64,000 nucleotides of DNA from the NCBI GenBank assembly GCA_951394045.1, contig OX595995.1, forward strand, positions 1,612,001 to 1,676,000, read 5' to 3'. Positions 10,280 to 19,486 of the stretch are shown piece by piece. The DNA comes from Nitzschia sp. DOCU1. Its lineage: Eukaryota > Bacillariophyta > Bacillariophyceae > Bacillariales > Bacillariaceae. The notes under the pieces are model-generated. The model was not told the DNA's origin. It was given only the letters and a program-made list of their open reading frames with translations, and ran no database searches. The position numbers and the translations under genes are program-made. The stretch's first letter is position 1; each line of letters begins with the position of its first letter.

Positions 10280-10834
10280 GCCGTACTGCTATATACTATA
10301 TTATGCTGGTGGTGGTACAGTAGTACTACTAGTAAACTTTTCTTGATGATACAGTAGGAGGATAAATCATGGATCTCATCATGACCAACAGTCGTGTTGT
10401 TGTTCATCTTCTTGCCTATTCGGTTCTATCAGGTTTGTTGCCGACGCAGCAGTAGTGCATTCCACACATGATGACATTCTACCGGTAGCTAATCTCTTGG
10501 CTCTATGGGTTGGCAACTCTCGAACGTCATTTGACGCCCGTCCGACCGATGAAGACGCGGCGCGCGCGCACCCCTTTTCGACTTATCCGATTTCATCGGG
10601 TCACGATACATACGTGTGTTCGTGACTGGACTCAACATTCGAATTATATAGGTTTCTTCGTTGCTGAATACATGGAAGTACCGATTGGGACGTTAAAGCG
10701 TTAACTTTGTACTGACCGAGAATCCGGGACATGCATCGTTTGGTGATTTGCCGCAACAACGTAGCGCTTCTCTTTTTCGAAAGACAGAGCATACTTCGTC
10801 CTTCTATTGATGACATCCATATCACAACATCACC

Positions 10835-12403
10835 ATGATGACTTTGATTACGAAACGATTGCGGATTTGTCTTGTTCTGACTTTGTCCGTGACGACATCG
10901 ACGACTGCACTTCAGAAGCAAACGCAGCTTCTCTCTTCCTTGACAAAATGTCAAGACAATCCATGGTTTCAATTTCAAGGTGATTTCGGCTATAACTGCG
11001 AGTGGGTGGCTGCTCAGGACGATGGACTTTGCAACTGGGAAGTTGTGGAGCAAGAGAATAGCACCAACGCTCTAAGTGTACGTACCGTGGGTCAAACTCA
11101 TTGTCCCGTGTCGTGTGGCAAATGTGAGAAACAAGTCACTGAAACAAAGGTGTACACCAACAAAGTCTGCTACGATGCCAAGGCGAGCCATTATCGTCAA
11201 GGTGGAATCGTAGTGGCATTTGAATCAGAAGATCCACAAGCCCAAGACTGGATCGGCATCTATCCCATGTCTTCTGAGATCCAAATCGGATCCGTCTTGA
11301 TTGAAGATCCCGTGGCGTGGTCCTGGACCTGTGACATTTCTCCTGATGGCGCTCCGAATGTGCATGAATATGATTTGTCTATAGCTTGCTTGACAAAGTA
11401 TAATCAAGTCACCTTTCGAGCCTTGCCACCGGGCATTTATCAAGCCGTGTTGGTTCGTCTCAACAATCAAGTCTTTGCCGCGAGTCCGTCTCTATTCGAG
11501 ATTCTGGGTCCATCCTCGGCAGGAAGCGAGCTCTGTTCTCAGCGAAAGTTGGAGGCTGTTACTACGAAAAAACAAGAACCTTGTCACCAGCTCGAGGTGG
11601 ATGCCACTACCTTTGTCCAAGGACAAGATATTCTCTTGCACATGACCGCGTGCCCCGACTCGGTGGCACGTCCCGATGACTTTATTGCCATTTATAATGC
11701 TGATACTCAGCTGGAGGATATCAAAGGCGATGCCAATTATCACTTGTGGATGTGGGCCTGTGGTTCTCAATTCTGTCATCAACCGGCCTCTACTGGTCAG
11801 TTAGTCTTTGGAGCTTCCACCAACAAGCATGCCTGGCCTCTTCCACCTGGCAACTATCAAGCTCATCTGATACAGCGTTTCTCAGGCCAAGATCGGTTTG
11901 CTAGCGTGGCACAGAGTGCCGTCTTTTCCGTCATCGAAGAAGACATTGCTCATGATCTAGAAGACTACACCATGCCAAGTCGACAATTGGATTGTTTCGA
12001 TGACCTGTATGCCCAAAGCTATTGCTATCCCGAAGGCCAAGATTTTGCGATTCATTTAGTGAATGAATGTCATGTCATGGGCCCTAACGACTGGCTCGGC
12101 TTTTATTTGGCAGACGATTGTTCCCTAGATGATCATCTTTGTCATGGGGAACCCGTCATTTGGACCATGCCTTGTCAAGAGGGGGGTTGTCACAAAGGCA
12201 ATGTCGAATATCGCTTCAAGGGACATAGCGTAGATGATGAAGAGGAAGATGGCTCGATTGTCTTGCCCGCGGGCAATTATCGAGTGGTGCTAGTGGCGGA
12301 AGAAGATGATACCGAGTCTCCCTATCATGCGTCCCTCATTTCGCACACGTTCCAAGTGCATCATGCACAAGATCCTTGTGATTTGGCCGAACTACAAAAC
12401 TAA
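10835..12403 (+). CDS. Secreted ShK/DWIGIY protein, tandem copy 2 (full-length)
   Basis: A 522-residue secreted protein with a signal peptide (MMTLITKRLRICLVLTLSVTTSTTA). A ShK-like domain (CQDNPWF...NCEW...CNW...HCPVSCGKC) is followed by three DWIGIY-like modules: QDWIGIYPMSSE, then DDFIAIYNADTQ with WMWACGS, then NDWLGFYLADDC. Each module ends with a PLPPGNYQAHL-like strand and a Cys pair. The C-terminal sequence HHAQDPCDLAELQN matches the end of copy 1. Single exon. The module order suggests repeat amplification within a secreted adhesive or carbohydrate-binding protein; that role is inferred. The ATG is preceded by ATCACC and its promoter blocks match copy 1. Confidence 0.75.
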   Translation: MMTLITKRLRICLVLTLSVTTSTTALQKQTQLLSSLTKCQDNPWFQFQGDFGYNCEWVAAQDDGLCNWEVVEQENSTNALSVRTVGQTHCPVSCGKCEKQVTETKVYTNKVCYDAKASHYRQGGIVVAFESEDPQAQDWIGIYPMSSEIQIGSVLIEDPVAWSWTCDISPDGAPNVHEYDLSIACLTKYNQVTFRALPPGIYQAVLVRLNNQVFAASPSLFEILGPSSAGSELCSQRKLEAVTTKKQEPCHQLEVDATTFVQGQDILLHMTACPDSVARPDDFIAIYNADTQLEDIKGDANYHLWMWACGSQFCHQPASTGQLVFGASTNKHAWPLPPGNYQAHLIQRFSGQDRFASVAQSAVFSVIEEDIAHDLEDYTMPSRQLDCFDDLYAQSYCYPEGQDFAIHLVNECHVMGPNDWLGFYLADDCSLDDHLCHGEPVIWTMPCQEGGCHKGNVEYRFKGHSVDDEEEDGSIVLPAGNYRVVLVAEEDDTESPYHASLISHTFQVHHAQDPCDLAELQN

Positions 12404-12855
12404 TTGGCCTGAATAGGACAGGGGAAGCCATGATCAAGTCGTCGTCGAGATGCTTTGGTGAACACTAGCAAATCACAACAAAACAAAATAAATAGGATCT
12501 GTATAGCATCACCTTCCATACGGAATGTATGTAGCCCTCTACCGGTAGTAGGATAGCTATGATATGGGTGAAGAGGAGACGATCGTATTAGTCGAATATT
12601 CCGCCGGCCGGCCTTTTGGAATGCTGACGTGGGCATAAAAAGCCACGTATCGCGTGGTTGGTGTCAGAAATTGCAATCCAATCGCAATACGCGTCTCGGC
12701 AACGCTGTTGTGGGAAAGGATGTTGTTGTTGGGCATGTTCCGCCCAACAGCAGCTGTCGACCAGCCGCTGCAGCAAATTACTTGGACAACACGAAAGATT
12801 CATTCTTTGCTGTTGTCGTAGTCATTGAATCGTCTTGAACGACATTAGCACCGCC
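12404..12855. other. Intergenic, no supported gene
   Basis: This holds the 3' flank of the tandem gene and the 5' region of the plastid-type gene. A GCCGGCCGGCC patch is present near 12602. No RNA gene or repeat could be supported. Confidence 0.4.
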
Positions 12856-13494
12856 ATGAAGATTTCGTCTACTAGTTTTTGTCTTGCCTTGGTTGGCGTC
12901 AGCGGCGCCACTGCCTTTGTGTCTACTTCTTCCTCGTCTACTTGTTCTTCCACGAGCCTCCAAGGGTTGTTTGATAGTTGGAGTGCCGGAGGTTCTGGAA
13001 AGGATCGTTTGGACGAAGAATGGCAAAAACAACAAGAAATTTTAGCCAATCGTCGCAAACCAAAGTCGGAACGGGATGCGTACTTTCGCAAAGTAGAAGA
13101 AACTCGCAAAGCCGCTTCCAAGAAACAAGAAGACATGTGGGGATGGCAAACCAAAACTTACAAAAAAGGAGAAGATCCTCTCACAGAATGGAAAAAGCGT
13201 CGACAAGATGGAACTATTTCCGACCTGAATGATCAATATGGCGATCCGAAAAAAATTGGTGGCATTCCCTTGCCCATGGCATCCTTTGGTGTGGGTGGAG
13301 AGTTTGGTGTCGGTGGTAAATTTGATAATGGTGGTCGATTTGATTTGCGACTTCCATATGCCGATCAAGGTTATGTCGATGAAGATGCTGACTTTATGGG
13401 CAAACTATTTGGAAAGAAAAAGCCTGCCGAGAAGAAGGAACCACCCAAGAAACAACCAGAAAAACCAAAGAAGAAGGGAGGATGGCCGTTCTAA
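12856..13494 (+). CDS. Plastid-targeted hypothetical protein, Lys-rich with Gly-rich middle
   Basis: A 212-residue protein, starting at the ATG in CCGCCATGAAG; the frame extends 7 codons upstream only to a TTG. The N-terminus is a bipartite plastid signal of diatom type: a hydrophobic signal peptide (KISSTSFCLALVGVSG) followed by ATAFVSTSSSST, with F at the +1 position of the ASAFAP-like site and a Ser-rich transit part. The mature protein has a charged helical stretch (DEEWQKQQEILANRRKPKSERD), a Gly-rich section with repeats of FGVGGEF/FGVGGKF, and a Lys/Pro/Glu-rich tail ending KKKGGWPF. No catalytic motif is visible. The family looks stramenopile-specific (inference). Confidence 0.7.
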   Translation: MKISSTSFCLALVGVSGATAFVSTSSSSTCSSTSLQGLFDSWSAGGSGKDRLDEEWQKQQEILANRRKPKSERDAYFRKVEETRKAASKKQEDMWGWQTKTYKKGEDPLTEWKKRRQDGTISDLNDQYGDPKKIGGIPLPMASFGVGGEFGVGGKFDNGGRFDLRLPYADQGYVDEDADFMGKLFGKKKPAEKKEPPKKQPEKPKKKGGWPF

Positions 13495-13651
13495 TTCAAA
13501 ACAAAAGAACCAATCATGAATCTTAGGTATAGTAACAGTCAGTGATAGAGACAAAAGAGATGCTAGCTAGCCTATTGAGAGAATTCCACAGAAACAATGT
13601 CAGAATTTGCTAGCTATTAGCCCATTCATAGGACAGCCTTGAGTGAGCTTT

Positions 13652-15301
13652 TCAACCAAGATTCTTGGGCGGCGCCAGCAAATCGACAACTTCTTTGCCT
13701 CTAGGTACATCTCGTAGCAAGCTTTCCACTACAGACATGTCGATATAGGTCGCCGCTCCTTCACAGTCATTGATTCCATATGCCAACGCCAAGCTATTGT
13801 CGCCGACGCGTTCCAAGCCACTCCAAAATTGAATAATTTCCGCATCGTCCGGATTCGCCTGGCTGGGCAATAAAAGTTCGGCAGACAATCGCTTCAAATA
13901 GTACGGTGGTTCATCTGGAATAGTAAAGAAAGCGTGTGTATAATGATGACCAAAACGAGCGTAGTCATTTTCGGCCCGACCGGGAGGACGATGAAAGTGT
14001 CCAATGCCCAAGTATTCATGAGTGCTTGGTAAATGCACCATGAAACCGTTGGTTCCATGAAAGTCACTGTGTTTCTTGGCATCTTGGGCCAATCGTCGAT
14101 GTGTCGAGAATCTAGACGAGTCCTCCTGGTCCATCATGGCAAGGGTGCTCTGCCGTTGAGTACTTTCCGACAAGAGTCGTCGTCGTCGCCTGGTACGTGG
14201 AGCAGCTGCTCCTGGCGCATTGTTCATGCCCACATCTACTACCGTAATAGGATCCACCCAAGTCAGGGCTTGAAGTTGTTTCGTCTTGACATTATCCAGT
14301 AACGCCATGTTACGTCCACAACATAACGTTTCGACTTCGGACGCTTTGAGAGTGGCTTGGAGCTTTTTCGATGATCCCCGTTCCAAATGAACGCGATTCA
14401 ACACTTGCTTGTCGTATCCATAATGAGGTCCTTCCCGATAGGACACCCATATTTCATTTTGAAAAGTAAATAATCTAGCATCATCCAACGCAAAGATTTG
14501 TTTGGTGGGAGGGTTTGTGGGTCGGATCCGTCGTCCAAACTTGGCATCGATCAATGTCTCAATAGTCGTTTCTTCTAGGACCTCAAAGGCTTGATTCAAC
14601 ACTAACAATACCGTCCGAACAGTAGAAGGTCCCTCACCTGTTGATATCGAAAAGTCTTTGATTTGTTGCGGGGTATCCTTCCAAGCGCATTGAGAATTCG
14701 TCATGCAGATTGTGGCCAGGTAGAAGGCGCCTTCTGGAAGATTCAAAGATGGACTAAGCTGCAACTGGGGATTGTCAACGAGATTGAGGATGGACGGATT
14801 GGTGCCATCGGCAAATGGCAAAGCTGTACTTTTGGAAGAATCATACCATGCCGATTGATCTACGCAGAGCTTTTGAGATGACTGCTGCTGCTTTGGGGAA
14901 AGAAGTATCGGAAATTCCCCGTAAATATATTCCGTCTGGGTCAAAAAGAAAGGAAGCGGACGTTCCTTTCGATGAAAATAGCGATGGGGAGGGTATTTTC
15001 GAAATGGACAAGATGACCGAGACGCTGACCCCGACGAAATCGACGGTGGTGCCTCTATCATATCCTTGCTGCCAACAGCAGATCTCCCGCCCCCAGACGA
15101 TTTTCCGCTGGTGGCTGGATGCTTGGCTCGTTTGTACCAGAGAAATAGAAAGAACACGTACAGACCGACCGCTGTAAATAAGATAAACCTCAAGACTCCT
15201 CCTGTCTGAGATTTCCCTCGTTTGTTGCTGGATCGAGTGATCCTGCTCCCAATAGCCTTGCGACCAGAGTGAAAGTGCATGGGGTTAAGACCGGTCAACA
15301 T
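13652..15301 (-). CDS. Type II membrane protein, probable beta-propeller (glycan-related) domain
   Basis: A 549-residue protein read from 15301 to 13652; an alternative start is Met8. A Lys/Arg-rich cytosolic tail of about 36 residues precedes a single transmembrane anchor (FILFTAVGLYVFFLFLWY), the layout of Golgi type II enzymes. The lumenal part has spaced motifs FALDDARLFTFQNEIWVSYREG, CCGRNMALLDN, LTWVDP, GTNGFMVHL, YLGIGHFHR, HHYTHAFFTI and SLALAYGINDCEGAATYIDM. This pattern (DDxR, then xGxGHxH, then YGxNDCE) resembles five-bladed beta-propeller glycosidase or glycan-phosphorylase folds (GH43/GH130-like), but the assignment is tentative. An Arg-rich insert (RTRRRRRLLS) interrupts the fold near residue 380. 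It converges on the plastid-type gene with 157 bp between stops. Confidence 0.65.
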   Translation of the reverse strand: MLTGLNPMHFHSGRKAIGSRITRSSNKRGKSQTGGVLRFILFTAVGLYVFFLFLWYKRAKHPATSGKSSGGGRSAVGSKDMIEAPPSISSGSASRSSCPFRKYPPHRYFHRKERPLPFFLTQTEYIYGEFPILLSPKQQQSSQKLCVDQSAWYDSSKSTALPFADGTNPSILNLVDNPQLQLSPSLNLPEGAFYLATICMTNSQCAWKDTPQQIKDFSISTGEGPSTVRTVLLVLNQAFEVLEETTIETLIDAKFGRRIRPTNPPTKQIFALDDARLFTFQNEIWVSYREGPHYGYDKQVLNRVHLERGSSKKLQATLKASEVETLCCGRNMALLDNVKTKQLQALTWVDPITVVDVGMNNAPGAAAPRTRRRRRLLSESTQRQSTLAMMDQEDSSRFSTHRRLAQDAKKHSDFHGTNGFMVHLPSTHEYLGIGHFHRPPGRAENDYARFGHHYTHAFFTIPDEPPYYLKRLSAELLLPSQANPDDAEIIQFWSGLERVGDNSLALAYGINDCEGAATYIDMSVVESLLRDVPRGKEVVDLLAPPKNLG

Positions 15302-16697
15302 GCTGCTTGTTTTAGCCCTCGTGTATCAGGGGGAAGTATGAAAGTAAGGCTGAGAAGAAGACCCTTCTGTCCATGGCGGCGTTTCCAAAACGTAATGCCA
15401 CACCCTCGGTCCTTTTTGACACAACTGGGGTATCTTTCGCAAGCCGAAGAAGTCCGGCTTCAAAACAAAACGTTTTACAATGTCAGCTGTTGTTTCCAAC
15501 AAAAAAGCAGCGCCCTCTCCTGTGGTAAGTGTCAGCCTGGGGCAACGACTAGAGAGGGTTACTACAGAGCACTGCGTGGTCACGTAAAAGTAATGAAACA
15601 AAAGCAACGCCGCTGCCATTCCTGGGTGCGCCGAAAGATGAAAGAAAGTACTCAGAACGACTCCTGTGACTAAACATGGGAGCGACTCATATGATTCGAT
15701 TGGTTTGTTTGATTGTACAGACAGTACTGTACTGTAGTCCAAATAGTCGCTTGGATGGCGAATATTAGAGTGGGGCATGGTTGTTATTTGTTTTGGTCGC
15801 GAAGTCCCCAAACAGAGAAGGAGAATTTTGTAAAATAACAGGGGGTGGCAGATAAATGTTAGCGACAATGGCTGCCCTGGTGAAGAGAAAGCGAGATCCC
15901 CAACAGAGGCGAATTTTTAGAAAGAACACTGGATAAAACTGCCCATTATTACTCATGGGGCTTATGAACTTAAAAAGCATCCCGACCACATCGAAACTTG
16001 GTTTCCAAACATCACGAGCTCGTGTTTTTCGCAGCGCCGCACTTTCCCGAACACATTTATACACTTGATCTGGTCGTAAGAGACTCTTGGAATCCGAATG
16101 TCATATATATTGTGTCATATATGTTGAAAATGCCACCAAAGCAGGAACGAAAACAGAAAATCAAGTGCAAAGAAATAAGATACATGTGCCTATGCTATAC
16201 AAAAGCCGTCGTTGTACAGTACCGGAACTGGAAAGCACGGAAGAACACCTTCGTTGATTTCAGATTATTGCTAACCAAGAGGCTCAACGCAACGCTTACG
16301 TCGTTTTATTAGTGCCCTTCATTCTTACCATAGATTTAGAAAGCTTCCATTAACCTTTAAATGTTAGAGTACCACCAATCGTGGGTACGGCTTTTCGCTC
16401 GGCGAGAACCTTGTAGGCGATTAATGTCTTTGAAGTTGTGGTTTCCTTGTAATTAGGCCCATCCACAATACCCATGATCGTATAAGTTGTTGGAAGCGTT
16501 CAGGCTAAATATGCGCACTCTTGGCGTTGTCTTGCTCCGAGTCTGTTCCGGGTACAGTATTTAGAAAACTGTACTCTTTTATAGGCCATACCAAATTGTG
16601 GACGTGCGTTCGCGCGCGTCGGGATTTCGAATTGGGAAGCAGTCTACAGTACCGAGTCCGCCAAAAACGATCACTGTGATGACGAGAAGAGACAGTC
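15302..16697. other. 1.4-kb region without a supported gene
   Basis: This should contain the promoter of the type II membrane protein (minus) and that of the DUF6824 gene (plus). A 180-codon minus-strand frame (15868-15326) and a 104-codon plus-strand frame (15998-16312) exist, but neither shows recognisable motifs, and overlapping frames compete with them. No RNA gene was recognised. Confidence 0.4.
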
Positions 16698-18689
16698 ATG
16701 GACAAAGGCGCGCAGCGTGCCGACACGATGTGTAACAAAAGTCCTCTGTCGGAGCGAAGCATAAACCAAAAACGTGGTCATCATCATAAGGCCAAAACTG
16801 AATACCGGAAAGGTATTATGATGTTATTGATCCCGCCGCAGGCTCAGCAGAACATATTTCCCTCAGAGCCTGCGATTACTACTACAACGATGAAGCGAGC
16901 ATTGCAAAGAAACCAGGCTGCTACCAATGAGAGGACGACGGACGGCCAGCAGGGGCAGCAGGCGGGAGAAGAAATATCAGCCTCCATCATCAGGACCTCG
17001 GAGGAGGAGGGTCATACCGCGCCTGAGCTTAATATAGCGGACGGGGAGTCTGCTGGCCGCGGCAAGTGCAGGGGTGGTAGTGGTGGGGACGATGACTCCT
17101 CCGCTTCCTCCACATCTTCCTCGTCGTTGCTGAGAGACGCCGAGGGCTCTGTTGGCGGCCTCCCCCCAGCTGGCGCTGTTGAGGGCGGCTCTGCGTCCAA
17201 GATCAGCGCTGGTGCCAGTAAGCAGAAACAAGACCAAATAATCACCCCTGGACCTGCCGACATACTTCTGGGGCGTGGCAAGCCGTTTCAGTCTCATCAG
17301 GGCAATCTTTTCATGCTTGATGCCGTTGATCAATTCCGTACCAAGTATGGCAAAGCTGACCGAAAAGGAAAGCATTTGATTATAGAGAAAGTCCTTGGGA
17401 TGATCGCAGGACAGGGTGGTCGCTTCATAATAAGAGTTGATTATGAAAACTACTGGCAGGAAGTGAAGCGCTCGATATCGTACCGCAAAGTCGGTCACGC
17501 CTTCCGGTCGAAGGCTCGCCGACCCGAGAACAAGAAAGAGGGCAAGAGGGAAGGTAAGATTCTGGGATTTGGCAGTGGTCGTACGTCCAGCAGGAGCATC
17601 TTGCCAAAGAAAAGGAAGGCAATCAGGAAGAACAAACCTTCCGAAGCTTCTGGTGTTGGTGCCGTCGCTGCTTCACCAGCATCATCCCCCCTTCTTTCGG
17701 CCAGTCATGGTCATGATGTTCCAAGCACCATGAGGGCGCCTTCGTCGTCGCCCTCTAATGCAAAACCTGACCAGCAGCGCACCCCCACTGCTGCAAGCAA
17801 CAGTTCTCGAAGCCGCAGCAACGTCTCATCGATAGACCCTATTTTGGGCCTTCCCAGAACACTCCCACCTGCGGGCGCTGGTGCACCAACAGGGGGCGCT
17901 GCGCGTGGTCTCCAAGACCTACCGGTAACAGGGAATGCTCTTGGGTATGCTGGTTTCCCGTCCCCTTCTTCTTTCCCGTTCTCCTCGGAAGCCTTCGTGC
18001 CAGCAGGAGGTGGAAGAATGGCGATGACTGACGAGGAAGAAGAAGACTCAGTCCTGCTCCGCTTAAGACAACAGGACTTGATGTTAAGCGAAATGAGGGC
18101 CATGGAACAACGAATCAGCGCGCAACTACAGCAGCGACCAGATCATGGTGATATCAGAACAATGGCTTTGTTGCGCGAACGGCAGAACTATCTTCTCATG
18201 CGGCAGCCTTCTTTGTTCTTATCTTCGTCTGCTGCTACTTTTCCTGGTGGTGGTCTCTTTCCTGCTTCGGGCAGTGGTGGATCAGGAGGGGGGCTTACTT
18301 CATGGCCGGCAACTTCGATAGCTAGTGCATCCCCCGCTACGTTGCTATCCATGAGAAGCTGGCTGCACCAGCAGCACCACCCTCTCCTTCGAGGTCCTCC
18401 TCCTGGCCTTGTTCTTGGTGGTGTGGGCGCCGGTGCTATAGATCCCACCAGCAGCACCACATCCGCGGAGCTCTTTCTTTTAGATCAACAAAGAGCGAGA
18501 ATCCAGGAAGCATTAATGACGGAACGATTAATGACACAACAGCACGGCGAACAGGAACGGCGGCGGCGTCCTCGTCGTCTGCAAGAAGCGTCGGAACGCA
18601 AGGAGGACGCGGACTACAACCACTATCGTCGGTTGGGGAGAGGAGGAGGAGCAGGAGAAGAAAGGGGACAAGATCACCAGACAAACTAA
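16698..18689 (+). CDS. DUF6824-domain protein
   Basis: A 663-residue protein, starting at the first ATG. The DUF6824 domain, a family expanded in diatoms and of unknown function, spans about residues 178-275: TPGPADILLGRGKPFQSHQG, then RTKYGKADRKGKHLIIEKVLG, then GGRFI...YWQEVKRSISYRKVGHAFRSKAR. The LLGRGKPFQxHxGN motif is diagnostic. Before it is an acidic/Ser-rich disordered region; after it comes a basic stretch (KKRKAIRKNKPSE) that could act as a nuclear localisation signal, then long Ser/Pro/Gly/Ala-rich low-complexity sequence. A Gln/Met/Arg-rich helical part (LLRLRQQDLMLSEMRAMEQRISAQLQQ) may form a coiled coil. A nuclear DNA-associated role is plausible but inferred. Single exon. Confidence 0.8.
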   Translation: MDKGAQRADTMCNKSPLSERSINQKRGHHHKAKTEYRKGIMMLLIPPQAQQNIFPSEPAITTTTMKRALQRNQAATNERTTDGQQGQQAGEEISASIIRTSEEEGHTAPELNIADGESAGRGKCRGGSGGDDDSSASSTSSSSLLRDAEGSVGGLPPAGAVEGGSASKISAGASKQKQDQIITPGPADILLGRGKPFQSHQGNLFMLDAVDQFRTKYGKADRKGKHLIIEKVLGMIAGQGGRFIIRVDYENYWQEVKRSISYRKVGHAFRSKARRPENKKEGKREGKILGFGSGRTSSRSILPKKRKAIRKNKPSEASGVGAVAASPASSPLLSASHGHDVPSTMRAPSSSPSNAKPDQQRTPTAASNSSRSRSNVSSIDPILGLPRTLPPAGAGAPTGGAARGLQDLPVTGNALGYAGFPSPSSFPFSSEAFVPAGGGRMAMTDEEEEDSVLLRLRQQDLMLSEMRAMEQRISAQLQQRPDHGDIRTMALLRERQNYLLMRQPSLFLSSSAATFPGGGLFPASGSGGSGGGLTSWPATSIASASPATLLSMRSWLHQQHHPLLRGPPPGLVLGGVGAGAIDPTSSTTSAELFLLDQQRARIQEALMTERLMTQQHGEQERRRRPRRLQEASERKEDADYNHYRRLGRGGGAGEERGQDHQTN

Positions 18690-19486
18690 AGCAGCCCCAG
18701 AAAGAAGAACAACGATGGTGGTTCCCGTTCATCTCCGTCGTTGTAAGCAGCTGCTGCTGGCTGTACTTCCGTGGTGATTGTTCTTCTTCTTCCTCGGCTG
18801 CTGAGGAGCCCCCCTCTAGTAGTAGCGCGAGCGAGAAACACCAGCATTATTACCCCGTTTACTACTAGACGATTCTTGATACTAGTACTACTACCTTACG
18901 CTCTCCTTGTTGGCGCTTGTTGTGGTCACAAGAAGGTCCTTCTTGTTGCTTGTTCTTGCTTCTTCTCTGTTGCTTTATCACCGAAGAACGCGAGCAGGGT
19001 GGCGAGGACACCAACAAGAAAGTACTCTACTAGTAGAGGAGTCGCCCGCATTATCATCTCCTCTCTATTCTCTCTAGTAGAGTAGTAGCCCAGAAAGGGC
19101 ATGCTGTTTCCCCTCTCTACTGCGGTAAGCTACTAAGCGTTTGTGATGGCGTTTCTTACTTCTTCTGCTGGGGCACATCGTAGTAAAATCAAGCGCCACC
19201 AAAAGGACCCTTATGTACGTGCTGACATTATGTACGTGCTATTATCAGGCGGGCTCGTGCAGGTAGTAAGTCTGATAAGTCAATCGGATTTTGACGGACG
19301 TTGTCCGAGAGGGAGAAAAAGTATCAATCGATGTGCTTCGTCGGACTTCGGGACATCGTGCCTTTCATCCACCGCCGACAGTGACAATGACATCAGCCTC
19401 GAAATAAGATCGTCGTCGGTGGTACCTCTAGTCTATCAGGAGTGCATATCTTGCGTTGCTCTCTCCGTCTCTAGCTTCTAGCAAAC
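18690..19486. other. Spacer between DUF6824 gene and M1 aminopeptidase
   Basis: This is rich in CTAGTACTACTA and TCTTCTTGTT low-complexity sequence. Two plus-strand frames (18771-19085, 19143-19481) have no recognisable motif and are biased by the repeats. The aminopeptidase promoter should lie in the last few hundred bases. Confidence 0.4.

Larger units (their letters stand above)
10073..10834. other. Spacer between tandem DWIGIY genes, with G- and C-homopolymer tracts
   Basis: No gene is supported. Just 3' of the stop codon lies a G-rich run (GGGC, nine G, C, GGGG; 10077-10094). At 10265-10279 there is a run of 15 C, surrounded by CTAGTACTACTAG-type low-complexity sequence. The 5' region of the second copy begins near 10507. 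Confidence 0.5.
8150..12530 (+). repeat. Tandem gene duplication of about 2.0-2.1 kb units
   Basis: Unit 1 (about 8150-10210) and unit 2 (about 10507-12530) share the coding sequence almost base for base over the N-terminal 240 codons. They also share promoter blocks and a 3' block (TATAGCATC...CATACGG). The 3' third of the coding region is more diverged, and unit 1 has lost one module. Boundaries are approximate because the flanks have drifted. Confidence 0.75.

Noticed and set aside
15326..15868. 180-codon minus-strand frame upstream of the type II membrane protein
   Set aside because: No recognisable motif, and a competing plus-strand frame covers the same DNA. It probably is the 5' flank of the gene starting at 15301.
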